From a virus: 40,958 nucleotides of DNA. Location: IMG/VR virus record IMGVR_UViG_3300047552_000341, positions 1 through 40,958 of that record; one strand, given 5' to 3'. Position 1 is the first letter of the stretch. Each line of letters opens with the position of its first letter. This document shows, one piece after another, positions 29,942 to 37,497 of the stretch. The notes under the pieces are model-generated. The model saw only the letters and a program-made list of their open reading frames with translations. It did no database searches and was not told the origin of the DNA. The translations under genes were made by a program, and so were the position numbers.

Positions 29942-30149
29942 AAGCCTTGATTTCATTGGGTTTTTTCCACCTGTACACTTGTGACACCTCCTACCTAAAA
30001 CTAAAGAAAATTAGGGATATAGGGAACGCGCGAGGGGCGCACGTGAAAAACGGGCGCGTAATAGGAAAGCTGGTCATAGGTGACATGACGTGTCAAGGCG
30101 CAGTGACACGAAAACTCTGTTACACTTGAGTTTTGTTAAGGAGTGACAC
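29899..30149 (+). repeat. TGACAC-rich region after the primase gene (possible iterons/origin)
   Basis: Exact TGACAC occurs at 29899, 29910, 29982, 30104 and 30144 on the plus strand, and TGACA-N5-TGTCA (30081-30095) is an inverted repeat. The section 29991-30025 is A/T-rich. There is no convincing gene between 29942 and 30150: the only frame there begins with TTG and reads through the repeats. Repeats next to an A/T-rich stretch and a primase gene are what an origin or an operator cluster would look like. Confidence 0.45.
30118..30126 (+). promoter_or_regulatory. Extended -10 element before the DUF7303-like gene
   Basis: TGTTACACT fits the form TGnTACAnT seen at three other early positions. 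Start would be near 30133, giving a leader of about 18 nt containing AAGGAG. No -35 is recognised; TGACAC repeats lie at that place. Confidence 0.4.
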
Positions 30150-30150
30150 A

Positions 30151-30354
30151 ATGGAATACAAAATTGATCGTGATATACCTTTGCCTCTAGGGCGTTCTGA
30201 GCGTTACCCTTTTTCTTCAATGAATATTGGGGAAAGTTTTTTTTCAGAAAAAATGAGCGCAAGGACTGCTTCAATAAATTACCAAAAAAAGCACGGTGGA
30301 AAATTTGCAAGTCGTCGTGAAAATGGTGGCGTTCGAATTTGGCGCATCGCCTGA
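30151..30354 (+). CDS. DUF7303-like small phage protein
   Basis: 67 aa from the ATG at 30151 with AAGGAG upstream. The motif series YPFSSMNIGESFF, then a basic helix (ASINYQKKHGGKFASRRENG) and the end GGVRIWRIA is shared by a widespread family of short phage proteins that I recall as DUF7303. No function is established. The basic middle suggests DNA or RNA binding. The gene is A/T-rich compared with neighbours and follows the TGACAC repeat region. Confidence 0.8.
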   Translation: MEYKIDRDIPLPLGRSERYPFSSMNIGESFFSEKMSARTASINYQKKHGGKFASRRENGGVRIWRIA

Positions 30355-30387
30355 TCTGTTGCAAAATAAACACTACCGGAGAGAGAA

Positions 30388-31725
30388 ATGAAAAACGAAA
30401 CGAAATCACCCGCGCTTGGCGTCTACCAGCTGCGTCCGATCGTTGGCTTGAAACCTTACGAGAAAAACGCCCGCACGCATTCCGCGTCTCAGGTCGAGCA
30501 GCTTTGCCGCTCAATCAAGGAGTTCGGTTTCACGAACCCGCTTCTGATCGACGAGCAAGATCGCATCATTGCTGGCCACGGTCGTTTGCAAGCTGCCTTG
30601 GCGCTCAAGATGACCGAGGTTCCTGTCTTGATCTTGGCTGGCTTGTCCGATGCCCAACGCAAGGCTTTGATCCTTGCCGACAACAAGATCGCGCTAAACT
30701 CTGGCTGGGACTTGGCTTTGCTCACCTCCGAGCTGGCGGATTTGAAGGCTGATGGCTACGACCTGACGCTGACCGGTTTCTCGCTCGAGGAGATCGATGG
30801 CATGGTCGAGACCTTAGAACCTGAAAACGACCCCGACGAAGCCCCCGACGTGCCAGCAGAACCGAAGACAAAGGTGGGCGACGTCTACATCCTTGGCCCA
30901 CATCGTTTGGTTTGCGGTGATTCGACCTCGATGGCGAACCTCGACGCCTTGATGCAGGGCGAGCTGGCTGACTGCTGCTGGACTGATCCACCATACAACG
31001 TGGCCTATGAGACCAAGGCTGGCAAAATTGCCAACGACGACCTGGGCGACAAGGAGTTCCGCGAGTTCATTTGCTCGGCCATGACCACAGCCTATGCCGT
31101 CATGAAGCCTGGCGCTGCCATCTACGTTGCGCACGCTGACACCGAGGGTTTGAACTTCCGCGCTGGCTTCACCGCTGCTGGCTTCAAGTTGTCCGGCTGC
31201 TTGATCTGGAAAAAGGACTCATTGGTTCTTGGCCGCTCCGACTACCAGTGGCAGCACGAGCCAATCCTCTACGGTTGGAAGCCTGGCAGCTCACATCGCT
31301 GGTACGGTGGCCGTAAGCTCACGACAATGATTGACCTAGATCAAGATCGCATGCCTTTCACGCGTCGTGAAGATGGCCGCTTCGAGATTCGTGTGGGTGA
31401 TTCGGTCATGGTGATTGACGGCACGGCCACGATTGAGGAGATGGTTCCGTCCATCATCCGCGAATCAAAGCCTAAGCGCTCCGATGGCCATCCAACCATG
31501 AAGCCTGTGGCCCTGATCGAACGCATGCTGCGCAACTCTGCGCGTCCTGGCGACATCATCCTTGACCTGTTTGGCGGCTCCGGTTCTACGCTGATGGCTG
31601 CTGAGCGCCTTGGCATGTGCGCCCGTTTGTCTGAGCTTGACCCTGGCTACTGCGATGTGATCGTTTCTCGTTATGAGGCCTACACTGGCCGCAAAGCTGT
31701 ACTGGAGACCCGCAATGAAACTTGA
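30388..31725 (+). CDS. ParB-N domain fused to DNA methyltransferase
   Basis: 445 aa, GGAGAGAG before the ATG. Residues 15-140 are a ParB/Srx-type nuclease-like domain (LKPYEKNARTHSASQVEQLC; IIAGHGRLQAALAL, with GHGR at 63-66; LADNKIALNSGWD). Residues 165-440 are an adenine- or cytosine-N4-type amino methyltransferase: DPPY at 200-203, target-recognition region in the middle, and the SAM-binding FGGSG at 395-399 (DPPY before FxGxG, beta class). Phage proteins with this fusion are well known. It would protect phage DNA from host restriction or mark DNA for packaging. No cognate restriction gene is nearby. GTTGCAAAA sits 30 nt before its start. Confidence 0.93.
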   Translation: MKNETKSPALGVYQLRPIVGLKPYEKNARTHSASQVEQLCRSIKEFGFTNPLLIDEQDRIIAGHGRLQAALALKMTEVPVLILAGLSDAQRKALILADNKIALNSGWDLALLTSELADLKADGYDLTLTGFSLEEIDGMVETLEPENDPDEAPDVPAEPKTKVGDVYILGPHRLVCGDSTSMANLDALMQGELADCCWTDPPYNVAYETKAGKIANDDLGDKEFREFICSAMTTAYAVMKPGAAIYVAHADTEGLNFRAGFTAAGFKLSGCLIWKKDSLVLGRSDYQWQHEPILYGWKPGSSHRWYGGRKLTTMIDLDQDRMPFTRREDGRFEIRVGDSVMVIDGTATIEEMVPSIIRESKPKRSDGHPTMKPVALIERMLRNSARPGDIILDLFGGSGSTLMAAERLGMCARLSELDPGYCDVIVSRYEAYTGRKAVLETRNET

Positions 31726-32185
31726 AAAACCTGATTTAAAAAGCAAGAAATCAAAAAGCGTGCCAACAAAACCACGTCACCCCAATTACGGTGGCGCTCG
31801 TTCTGGTGCTGGTCGTCCTGCATTTGAACCCACTCAAGCCGAGCGTAAGCAGGTGGAGGCGCTGTCTGGCTACGGTTTGCCGTTCGCCCAGATCGCTGTG
31901 TTGGTTCGCGATGGCATCAGCTTGGACACGTTGTCCGAGCATTTCGCTGCTGAGCTGGCTTGTGGCAAGGCCAAGGCCAATGCCAAGATTGGCCAGACGT
32001 TGTTCCAGAAGGCCACCGGTGGCGACACCACGGCCATGATCTGGTGGTCAAAGACCCAGATGCGTTGGTCTGAGCGCATCGAGCTGACCGGTGCTGATGG
32101 TGGCGCGATCAAGACCGAGAACGCAAACACCGTGGTGCTGGAGCCGTCCGAGGCCTACAAGCGTCTGATTGGCGGTGCGGCATGA
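31715..32185 (+). CDS. Small terminase subunit-like DNA-binding protein
   Basis: 156 aa. The ATG at 31715 overlaps the methyltransferase stop by 11 nt. A basic N-terminus (KSKKSKSVPTKPRHPNYGGA; RSGAGRPAFEPT) precedes an HTH region (AERKQVEALSGYGLPFAQIA; VLVRDGISLDTLSEHFAAEL) and helices (KIGQTLFQKATGGDTTAMIW). The order HTH, oligomer helices, and its place just before TerL fit TerS, which recognises the packaging site. It is the start of the morphogenesis block. Confidence 0.85.
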   Translation: MKLEKPDLKSKKSKSVPTKPRHPNYGGARSGAGRPAFEPTQAERKQVEALSGYGLPFAQIAVLVRDGISLDTLSEHFAAELACGKAKANAKIGQTLFQKATGGDTTAMIWWSKTQMRWSERIELTGADGGAIKTENANTVVLEPSEAYKRLIGGAA

Positions 32186-32457
32186 ACGACATTGATGCCA
32201 TCTTGGCTGAGCGTGCCGCTCGGTATGGTTCGTTCCTTGGGCATGCTGAGATTTCTCAAAAGCTCAAAGGCTTGCTTCACCACTACGAGGCTGTCCGTGG
32301 CTGCGACCTAGACCCTGACATGCGCGAGGCGCTTGAGATGATCGCGCACAAGGTGGCACGGATTTTGAACGGCGACCCGTGTTATTTGGACAACTGGCTG
32401 GACATTGCTGGCTACTCGAAGCGCGTTGCCGACCGGTTGCAAGAGACGCATGACTGA
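32182..32457 (+). CDS. DUF6378-like protein between terminase subunits
   Basis: 91 aa, ATGA overlap with TerS. The sequence ILAERAARYGSFLGHAEISQ followed by MREALEMIAHKVARILNGDP and DNWLDIAGYSKRVADRL is the pattern of DUF6378, a small helical protein widely found in phages and of unknown function. The conserved HKxARILNGD and DIAGY boxes are intact. Its exact place between TerS and TerL is unusual and may reflect insertion of a metabolic or nucleotide-related gene into the packaging operon. Confidence 0.85.
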   Translation: MNDIDAILAERAARYGSFLGHAEISQKLKGLLHHYEAVRGCDLDPDMREALEMIAHKVARILNGDPCYLDNWLDIAGYSKRVADRLQETHD

Positions 32458-33949
32458 CTTCGACTGGCGCAATCCGGACTATGGGCCTGTCTTCCAGGCT
32501 CGCATCGACCGCGTCAAGCGCATGCGCGAAGACCCGTCGATCTTGCCTGGCCTCATGCAGTTCTATGCCGAGCACCCTGTCGAGTTCATATCCGATTGGG
32601 GCATGACCTTCGACCCGCGTAACGTCGAGCGTGGCTTCGAGGCGGTGACGCCTTTCTTGCTGTTCCCAAAGCAGGCCGAGTTCGTCACTTGGGTGATCGA
32701 CCGATGGATGGGGCGCGAGGATGGCTTGGTTGAGAAGTCGCGCGACATGGGCGCTTCGTGGCTTTGCGTGGCTGTTGCCGTCTGGATGTGGCTGTTCAAG
32801 CCTGGCACCGTGATTGGCTTTGGCTCGCGCAAGGAGGAATACGTCGACAAGCTGGGCGATCCGAAGTCGTTGTTCTGGAAGGTGCGCCAGTTCATCAACC
32901 TGTTGCCGCCTGAGTTCACGCCTGCGGGCTATGAAGAGCGGCTGCATGCGCCTTCGATGCGCATCATGAATCCGGTCAACGGGAGCACGATCGTTGGTGA
33001 ATCTGGCGACAACATCGGTCGCGGCAACCGCACGTCGATCTACTTTCTGGACGAGGCTGCGTTCATTGAGCGCCCTGAGCAGGTGGACGCTGCCTTGTCT
33101 CAAACGTCAAACTGCAAGCTGCACGTCTCAACGCCCAACGGCGCGGGCAATCCGTTCTATCGCAAGCGCCACGGTGGCCGCATCCCTGTCTTCATCTTTG
33201 ATTGGAAGGACGACCCGCGCAAGGATCAGGCTTGGTACCAGAAGCAGAAGGACACGCTCGACCCTGTGATCGTGGCGCAGGAAATCGACCGCGACTACAC
33301 GGCTTCAGTTTCCAACGCGTTCATCGCTGGCGATATCGTGAAGGCTGCAATGTCGCGTGGCCCTGCCGATGTGCGTGCTGTTGGCCCGTTGCAGGTTGGT
33401 GTGGACGTCGCCCGCTTTGGCAATGACAAGTCCGTGATCACCTTCCGGCAGGGGCGCGTGGTCTACCCGCCGATCGTTTTTGGCCAGTGCGACGTGGTGG
33501 ACGTGGCCGGTCGTGTCAAGGATGCCGTGGCTTCGTGGGGTGGCAAGGTGGCCCAGATTGCGGTGGACTCGATCGGCATTGGTGCTGGCGTGGCCGACAT
33601 GCTGCGTCGCGACTTCCCTCGTGGCGTGGTTGTGGATGTGAATTCAAGCATCCGGCTGTCGGATGGGCAGAACTACAACCTGCGTGCCCGCATGTGGCGC
33701 GACATGCGCGAGTACTTGAAAAACGGCGCCTCGATCCCGAACGATGGCGAGTTGGCCACCGAGCTGTCTGCGCTGCAGTACGAGTACCGTGGTGGCGAGC
33801 TGCTGATGGAGTCAAAGGACGACGCCAAGAAGCGCGGCATAAAGTCGCCTGACCGCGCGGATTCGCTGGCCTTGACGTTTGCAGTCCCTGTGCGAGAATT
33901 GGGCGGAGTTCTGCAAACACACGCAGAAGTGAATTATTCAATTTTGTAG
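32450..33949 (+). CDS. Terminase large subunit
   Basis: 499 aa. The ATG at 32450 overlaps the previous gene by 8 nt. ATPase: a variant Walker A loop KSRDMGAS (96-103) and Walker B YFLDEAAF (Asp201/Glu202), then a coupling motif STPNGAGNPF. RNase H-like nuclease: VGVDVARFGNDKS (Asp319), AVDSIGIGAG (Asp373) and SPDRADSLALT (Asp471). All three acidic metal ligands are present. The length is normal for podovirus TerL. It drives DNA into the procapsid through the portal and cuts the concatemer; the cutting mode (pac or cos) cannot be told from here. Confidence 0.96.
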   Translation: MTDFDWRNPDYGPVFQARIDRVKRMREDPSILPGLMQFYAEHPVEFISDWGMTFDPRNVERGFEAVTPFLLFPKQAEFVTWVIDRWMGREDGLVEKSRDMGASWLCVAVAVWMWLFKPGTVIGFGSRKEEYVDKLGDPKSLFWKVRQFINLLPPEFTPAGYEERLHAPSMRIMNPVNGSTIVGESGDNIGRGNRTSIYFLDEAAFIERPEQVDAALSQTSNCKLHVSTPNGAGNPFYRKRHGGRIPVFIFDWKDDPRKDQAWYQKQKDTLDPVIVAQEIDRDYTASVSNAFIAGDIVKAAMSRGPADVRAVGPLQVGVDVARFGNDKSVITFRQGRVVYPPIVFGQCDVVDVAGRVKDAVASWGGKVAQIAVDSIGIGAGVADMLRRDFPRGVVVDVNSSIRLSDGQNYNLRARMWRDMREYLKNGASIPNDGELATELSALQYEYRGGELLMESKDDAKKRGIKSPDRADSLALTFAVPVRELGGVLQTHAEVNYSIL

Positions 33950-33960
33950 TGAGGTGTCTC

Positions 33961-34476
33961 ATGGGTGGAGCAGTTCCTAATCCTGTAAAAGTTGTGAAGA
34001 AGGCGGCAAACGTCGTCACAGACGTTGTTGACGCTGGTGTGAGCACCGTGAAGAAGGCGGCTGATGTTGTTGTTGAAGCTCCAAAAGCTGCTTTGAATGT
34101 TGCGACTGACACCGTCAAAGGCACCGTGAGCGCTGCAAAAGACTTGGCCACCGGCACCGTTGATCTGGTGAAGGACGTTGCCAAGGTTCCTGTCGATCTG
34201 GCCAAGGGCGTTGTCAAGGTGACCAAGGATGCCGTTGGCGACGTGGTCGAGGCAATCATCCCAACCCCAAAGATTCCAGAAATGCCAGCCGTTGATGACG
34301 GCTCTGCCGCTGCCGCCGATGATGCTGTTTCTCGCAGCAACCAGATGATCAGTGAGCGCGACCGCGCTGATCGCTTGCGTCGTCGTCGTGGCCGCGCTGC
34401 GACGCAGCTTGTTCAACCTTCGATTGCGGCTGTGCCCACCGGCTCCGTCGCGACTAAATCTCTTTTGGGGCAGTAA
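33961..34476 (+). CDS. Amphipathic 11-mer-repeat protein before the portal
   Basis: 171 aa. The ATG at 33961 has GAGGTG upstream; a GTG 4 codons earlier is less likely. Residues 8-100 are an almost unbroken Val/Ala/Lys/Thr helix with an approximate 11-residue rhythm (VKVVKKAANVVTDVVDAG; VSTVKKAADVVVEAPKAA; TVKGTVSAAKDLATGTV), like apolipoproteins, LEA proteins or synuclein. The rest is acidic, then basic (RADRLRRRRGRAATQL). In T7 the corresponding slot holds gp7.3, a small virion protein. A virion or membrane-active role is inferred. No direct family match. Confidence 0.72.
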   Translation: MGGAVPNPVKVVKKAANVVTDVVDAGVSTVKKAADVVVEAPKAALNVATDTVKGTVSAAKDLATGTVDLVKDVAKVPVDLAKGVVKVTKDAVGDVVEAIIPTPKIPEMPAVDDGSAAAADDAVSRSNQMISERDRADRLRRRRGRAATQLVQPSIAAVPTGSVATKSLLGQ

Positions 34477-34478
34477 TC

Positions 34479-36140
34479 ATGGCGGATTCACGCGCATCTG
34501 ACATACTCGACAAACACGAGCGCATGCGTCAGCAGCGCTTGTACTTCGAGCGTATCTGGCAAGAGATTGCCGACCGCATCATTCCTCGCAAGGCTGAGTT
34601 CAAGCGCCACCGTGGTCGCGTGACCGATCCCAAGGGCGACCGTCGTACCGATCAGGTGTTTGACGCTGCTCCTGCTTTGGCGCTTGACCGCTTTGCTGCG
34701 GCCATGCATTCGCTGGTGACGCCTCGTAATCAGCAGTGGCATTCGCTGCGCCCGCAAAACGAAGAGTTGGCCGAAAACCAAGAGGTGAAGAAGTACCTCG
34801 AAGAAGTGAACAAGCGATTGTTTGCCGCTCGCTACTCGAGCAACTTCGACAACCAGATTCACGAGTGCTACTTCGACTCTGGCGCGTTTGGCAACATGTG
34901 CATGTTCATCGGCGACCGTCTTGGCCGCTCGGTCTACTACCGCACGGTACCCGTCGAGCAGTTGTTCTTCATGGAGAACGAGTTTGGCGTCGTTGACCTG
35001 GTGAACCGCGAGTTCCCAATGACCGCGCGTCAAGCTGCCAGCAAGTTTGGCACTGACCGCCTGCCTTCACAAATCCGAGATGCTGCCGAGAAGCGCCCAG
35101 AGCAGGAGTTCTGGTTCTTGCATTGCGTAAAGCCTCGCGAAGATGCGGACATGTCGCGCAGGGACTACAAGGGTATGGCCTTTGCTTCGTACTACGTGTG
35201 CATCGAATCACGCGAGATCGTCAGCGAGGGCGGTTTCCGCTCGATGCCTTATGCCGTTTCTCGCTATGCCGTTTCCTCTGGTGAGGTGTACGGTCGTGGC
35301 CCTGCGCAGATCATCTTGCCAGACGTGAAGATGCTCAACGAGATGAACCGCACCGTGATTCAAGCTGCCCAGCTCGCTGTGCTGCCTCCGTTGTTGGCTC
35401 ACCGTGATGGCATCTTGGACGCGATTCGCCTGACGCCTGCGGCCATCAACTATGGCGGTGTTGACGACAACGGTCGCCAGCTCATCCAAGCGATGAACGT
35501 TGGCCAGAACGTGAACCTTGGCCTTGAGCTGATGGATCAAAAGCGTGCGCTCATCAACGACGCGTTTTGGAATACCTTGTTCCAGATTCTGGTGGACACG
35601 CCCAACATGACGGCGACCGAGGCAATGCTTCGTGCGCAGGAGAAGGGCGCATTGCTTGCCCCGACTGCCAGCCGTATCGAGTCCGAGTTCTTGAACCCGA
35701 TGGTTGAGCGTGAGCTTGACATTCTGGCCATGGCTGGCGAGTTGCCTCCAATCCCTGACGCGCTCATGGAGACTGGCGGCTTGTTCGAGGTCGAGTACAC
35801 CTCGCCGCTTGAGCGTGCCCGTCGTGCCGAGGAGGGCGTGGCTATCTTGCGCACCTTTGAGCAGTTGGCTCCGATTGCGCAGGTCGATCCAAACGTCTAC
35901 CGTCGTTTCAACATGGGCGAAGCTGCGAAGGTCTTGGCCGACGTCAACGGCGTGCCTGCAAAAATCATGTACACCGACGACGAAATGGCTGAGATCGACG
36001 CGGCTGACGCCCAACAGCAACAGCAGCAACAGCTCTTGCAGGCCGCTCCGATTGCTGCAAGCGCAGCGAAGGACTTGGCTCAGGCCCAGTCGTTGGCGGC
36101 TGCTGCTCCGAATCAAATGCTGCCAAACATCGGCGCTTAA
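34479..36140 (+). CDS. Portal (head-to-tail connector, T7 gp8 family)
   Basis: 553 aa, 2 nt after the preceding gene. The N-terminus (ASDILDKHERMRQQRLYFER; IWQEIADRIIPRKAEF) and DQVFDAAPALALDRFAAAMH are typical of the bacteriophage head-tail connecting protein family (PF12236). YGRGPAQIILPDVKMLNEMN and MTATEAMLRAQEKGALLAPT are core signatures. A poly-Gln run (about 508-514) lies in the C-terminal barrel/tail part. It forms the dodecameric vertex for packaging and tail attachment. Confidence 0.95.
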   Translation: MADSRASDILDKHERMRQQRLYFERIWQEIADRIIPRKAEFKRHRGRVTDPKGDRRTDQVFDAAPALALDRFAAAMHSLVTPRNQQWHSLRPQNEELAENQEVKKYLEEVNKRLFAARYSSNFDNQIHECYFDSGAFGNMCMFIGDRLGRSVYYRTVPVEQLFFMENEFGVVDLVNREFPMTARQAASKFGTDRLPSQIRDAAEKRPEQEFWFLHCVKPREDADMSRRDYKGMAFASYYVCIESREIVSEGGFRSMPYAVSRYAVSSGEVYGRGPAQIILPDVKMLNEMNRTVIQAAQLAVLPPLLAHRDGILDAIRLTPAAINYGGVDDNGRQLIQAMNVGQNVNLGLELMDQKRALINDAFWNTLFQILVDTPNMTATEAMLRAQEKGALLAPTASRIESEFLNPMVERELDILAMAGELPPIPDALMETGGLFEVEYTSPLERARRAEEGVAILRTFEQLAPIAQVDPNVYRRFNMGEAAKVLADVNGVPAKIMYTDDEMAEIDAADAQQQQQQQLLQAAPIAASAAKDLAQAQSLAAAAPNQMLPNIGA

Positions 36141-36143
36141 GTC

Positions 36144-36407
36144 GTGGACTTGTTCAGCCGTTTTTGGAATAAGCGCAATGCGTACCGCACTGCGTTTGGT
36201 GAGAAGGCTGGCATGCATGTGCTGGCCGATCTGCGAGAGTTCTGTCGTGCTGATTCATCCTGCGTGGTGGTCGGCAAAGATGGGAAAATAGACACGCATG
36301 CCACTTTGCTTGCCGAGGGTCGGCGCGAGGTTTGGCTGCGTATTACTGAAACCCTGCAATTGACCGACGAGCAATTGCTCAAACTGAAAGAGAACCACAA
36401 TGTCTGA
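36144..36407 (+). CDS. Bbp19-like protein
   Basis: 87 aa from a GTG at 36144. The sequence RNAYRTAFGEKAGMHVLADL followed by REFCRADSS and THATLLAEGRREVWLRITET matches the Bbp19 family, first named from Bordetella phage BPP-1. It is small and helical, encoded between portal and scaffold. Function not established; a head-assembly or portal-associated role is likely from context. It overlaps the next gene by 8 nt. Confidence 0.85.
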   Translation: MDLFSRFWNKRNAYRTAFGEKAGMHVLADLREFCRADSSCVVVGKDGKIDTHATLLAEGRREVWLRITETLQLTDEQLLKLKENHNV

Positions 36408-37143
36408 CGCTCCTGCTACACCCGCAACGCCTGCCGCAACACCCGCTGCGGCTCCTGCTGCACCACTTTCCGCTGCTGCCTCATTGGCTGGTGGCGATCC
36501 AACACCCGCAACGCTTGCGGCACCGGCTGCTCCTGCCTCTGCTCCTGCCGCCGCTGATCCAGCACCCGCAGACCCGAACGCGCCAGTGGCCGTCACGCTG
36601 CCTGGCAAGGACGCGACGCCTGAGCAGTGGGCGGAGTTCTACAAGAACATCGGCGCTCCTGAAAGCTCCGATGCATACGAGCTGCCTATCCCTGATGGTG
36701 ACAACGGCGAGTTCGCGAAGACCGCAGCCGCTTGGTTTAAGGACGCCGGCTTGCTGCCTCAACAGGCAAACGCTCTGGCATCCAAGTGGAACGAGTTTCA
36801 AGGCGCACAAGCTGCTGCAGCTCAAGCCGCTGAGGATGCCCGCCTGCAAGCCATGGACACAAAGAACCGCGCTGAGGAGACCGCTCTTAAAACCGAGTGG
36901 GGCCAAAAGCACGACGCCAACATGGAGCTGGCCAAGCGTGCTGTGCGTCAGTTCTTGCCCGCCGACAAGTCTGGCGAAATCATCACCGCGCTTGAAGACA
37001 AGCTTGGCTATGCCGAAACCATCAAGCTGCTGCACACCATTGGCGCTGGCCTTGGTGAGCACGACGCTGCAGGTCTTGGCCAGCAGTCCGGTGGCAAGAA
37101 GTCTGCTGCCGAGATTCTTTACGGCGGCACTGCCAGCAAGTGA
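36400..37143 (+). CDS. Capsid scaffolding protein
   Basis: 247 aa. The first 66 residues are almost only Ala/Pro/Ser/Thr (low complexity). A conserved box then follows (TPEQWAEFYKNIGAPESSDA; YELPIPDG; AAAWFKDAGLLPQQANALAS) and a long helical end (KTEWGQKHDANMELAKRAVR; QFLPADKSGEIITALEDKLG). This is the usual scaffold of podovirus capsids (T7 gp9-like). Located directly before the capsid gene apart from one small ORF. It guides procapsid assembly and is removed during maturation. Confidence 0.9.
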   Translation: MSDAPATPATPAATPAAAPAAPLSAAASLAGGDPTPATLAAPAAPASAPAAADPAPADPNAPVAVTLPGKDATPEQWAEFYKNIGAPESSDAYELPIPDGDNGEFAKTAAAWFKDAGLLPQQANALASKWNEFQGAQAAAAQAAEDARLQAMDTKNRAEETALKTEWGQKHDANMELAKRAVRQFLPADKSGEIITALEDKLGYAETIKLLHTIGAGLGEHDAAGLGQQSGGKKSAAEILYGGTASK

Positions 37144-37388
37144 CGAACCCCAAGCCGATACCTGAGCAGCTGGGCGAGCGCGTGCCCATGCTCAACAGGT
37201 ACGGCTTCTTTGTCCGTGCGGGCTATCCATTTGGCGTCATGCGCCCGCTCGATTACTTCATCGTCCCAGACCGCTTGCGCACGCCAGAGATGGTTCGCCA
37301 AGCGGTTTGTCGTCGTGCCAAGCGCCACGGCGAGACGTTCCAGACCAAGCGCACGGTCGACGGAATCATGGTTATTCGCATCGCTTGA
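37140..37388 (+). CDS. Unknown 82-aa protein before the capsid gene
   Basis: The GTG at 37140 overlaps the scaffold stop by 4 nt. The sequence GERVPMLNRYGFFVRAGYPF, then VPDRLRTPEMVRQAVCRRAK and FQTKRTVDGIMVIRIA suggests a small DNA-binding-like fold: the ending TKRTVDGIMVIRIA recalls regulators of the small beta-helix type seen in many phages (compare GGVRIWRIA in the DUF7303-like protein). Function unknown. It is the last gene before a capsid promoter. Confidence 0.75.
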   Translation: MTNPKPIPEQLGERVPMLNRYGFFVRAGYPFGVMRPLDYFIVPDRLRTPEMVRQAVCRRAKRHGETFQTKRTVDGIMVIRIA

Positions 37389-37398
37389 GTTGACAGCG

Positions 37399-37435
37399 TT
37401 GCAAAACGTGAGAATTCGCGCATAGAATTCGCGCA
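37399..37435 (+). promoter_or_regulatory. Capsid promoter and 13-bp tandem repeat
   Basis: TTGCAA (37399-37404), 18 bp, TAGAAT (37423-37428) forms a probable promoter in the 109-nt gap ahead of the capsid gene. AGAATTCGCGCA is repeated exactly at 37411-37422 and 37424-37435 (13-bp period); the second copy carries the -10. A TTGACA at 37390 could be an alternative -35 but has no -10 at the right distance. The leader would be about 60 nt with GGAGG before the ATG. Confidence 0.5.
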
Positions 37436-37497
37436 CTGTGGTGCTTGAGTGTGCTACAGCCCATTCGCCGACCGGCGTTAACCCTTTGGAGGTCTAA

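Noticed and set aside
29938-30129. 63-codon frame starting with TTG between primase and the DUF7303-like gene
   Set aside because: It starts with TTG, has no SD, and runs through the TGACAC repeats; regulatory or origin DNA is the better reading.
37444-37480. CGCC-gacc-GGCG hairpin in the capsid leader as a terminator
   Set aside because: Only a 4-bp stem with no T-tract, directly before the capsid SD.
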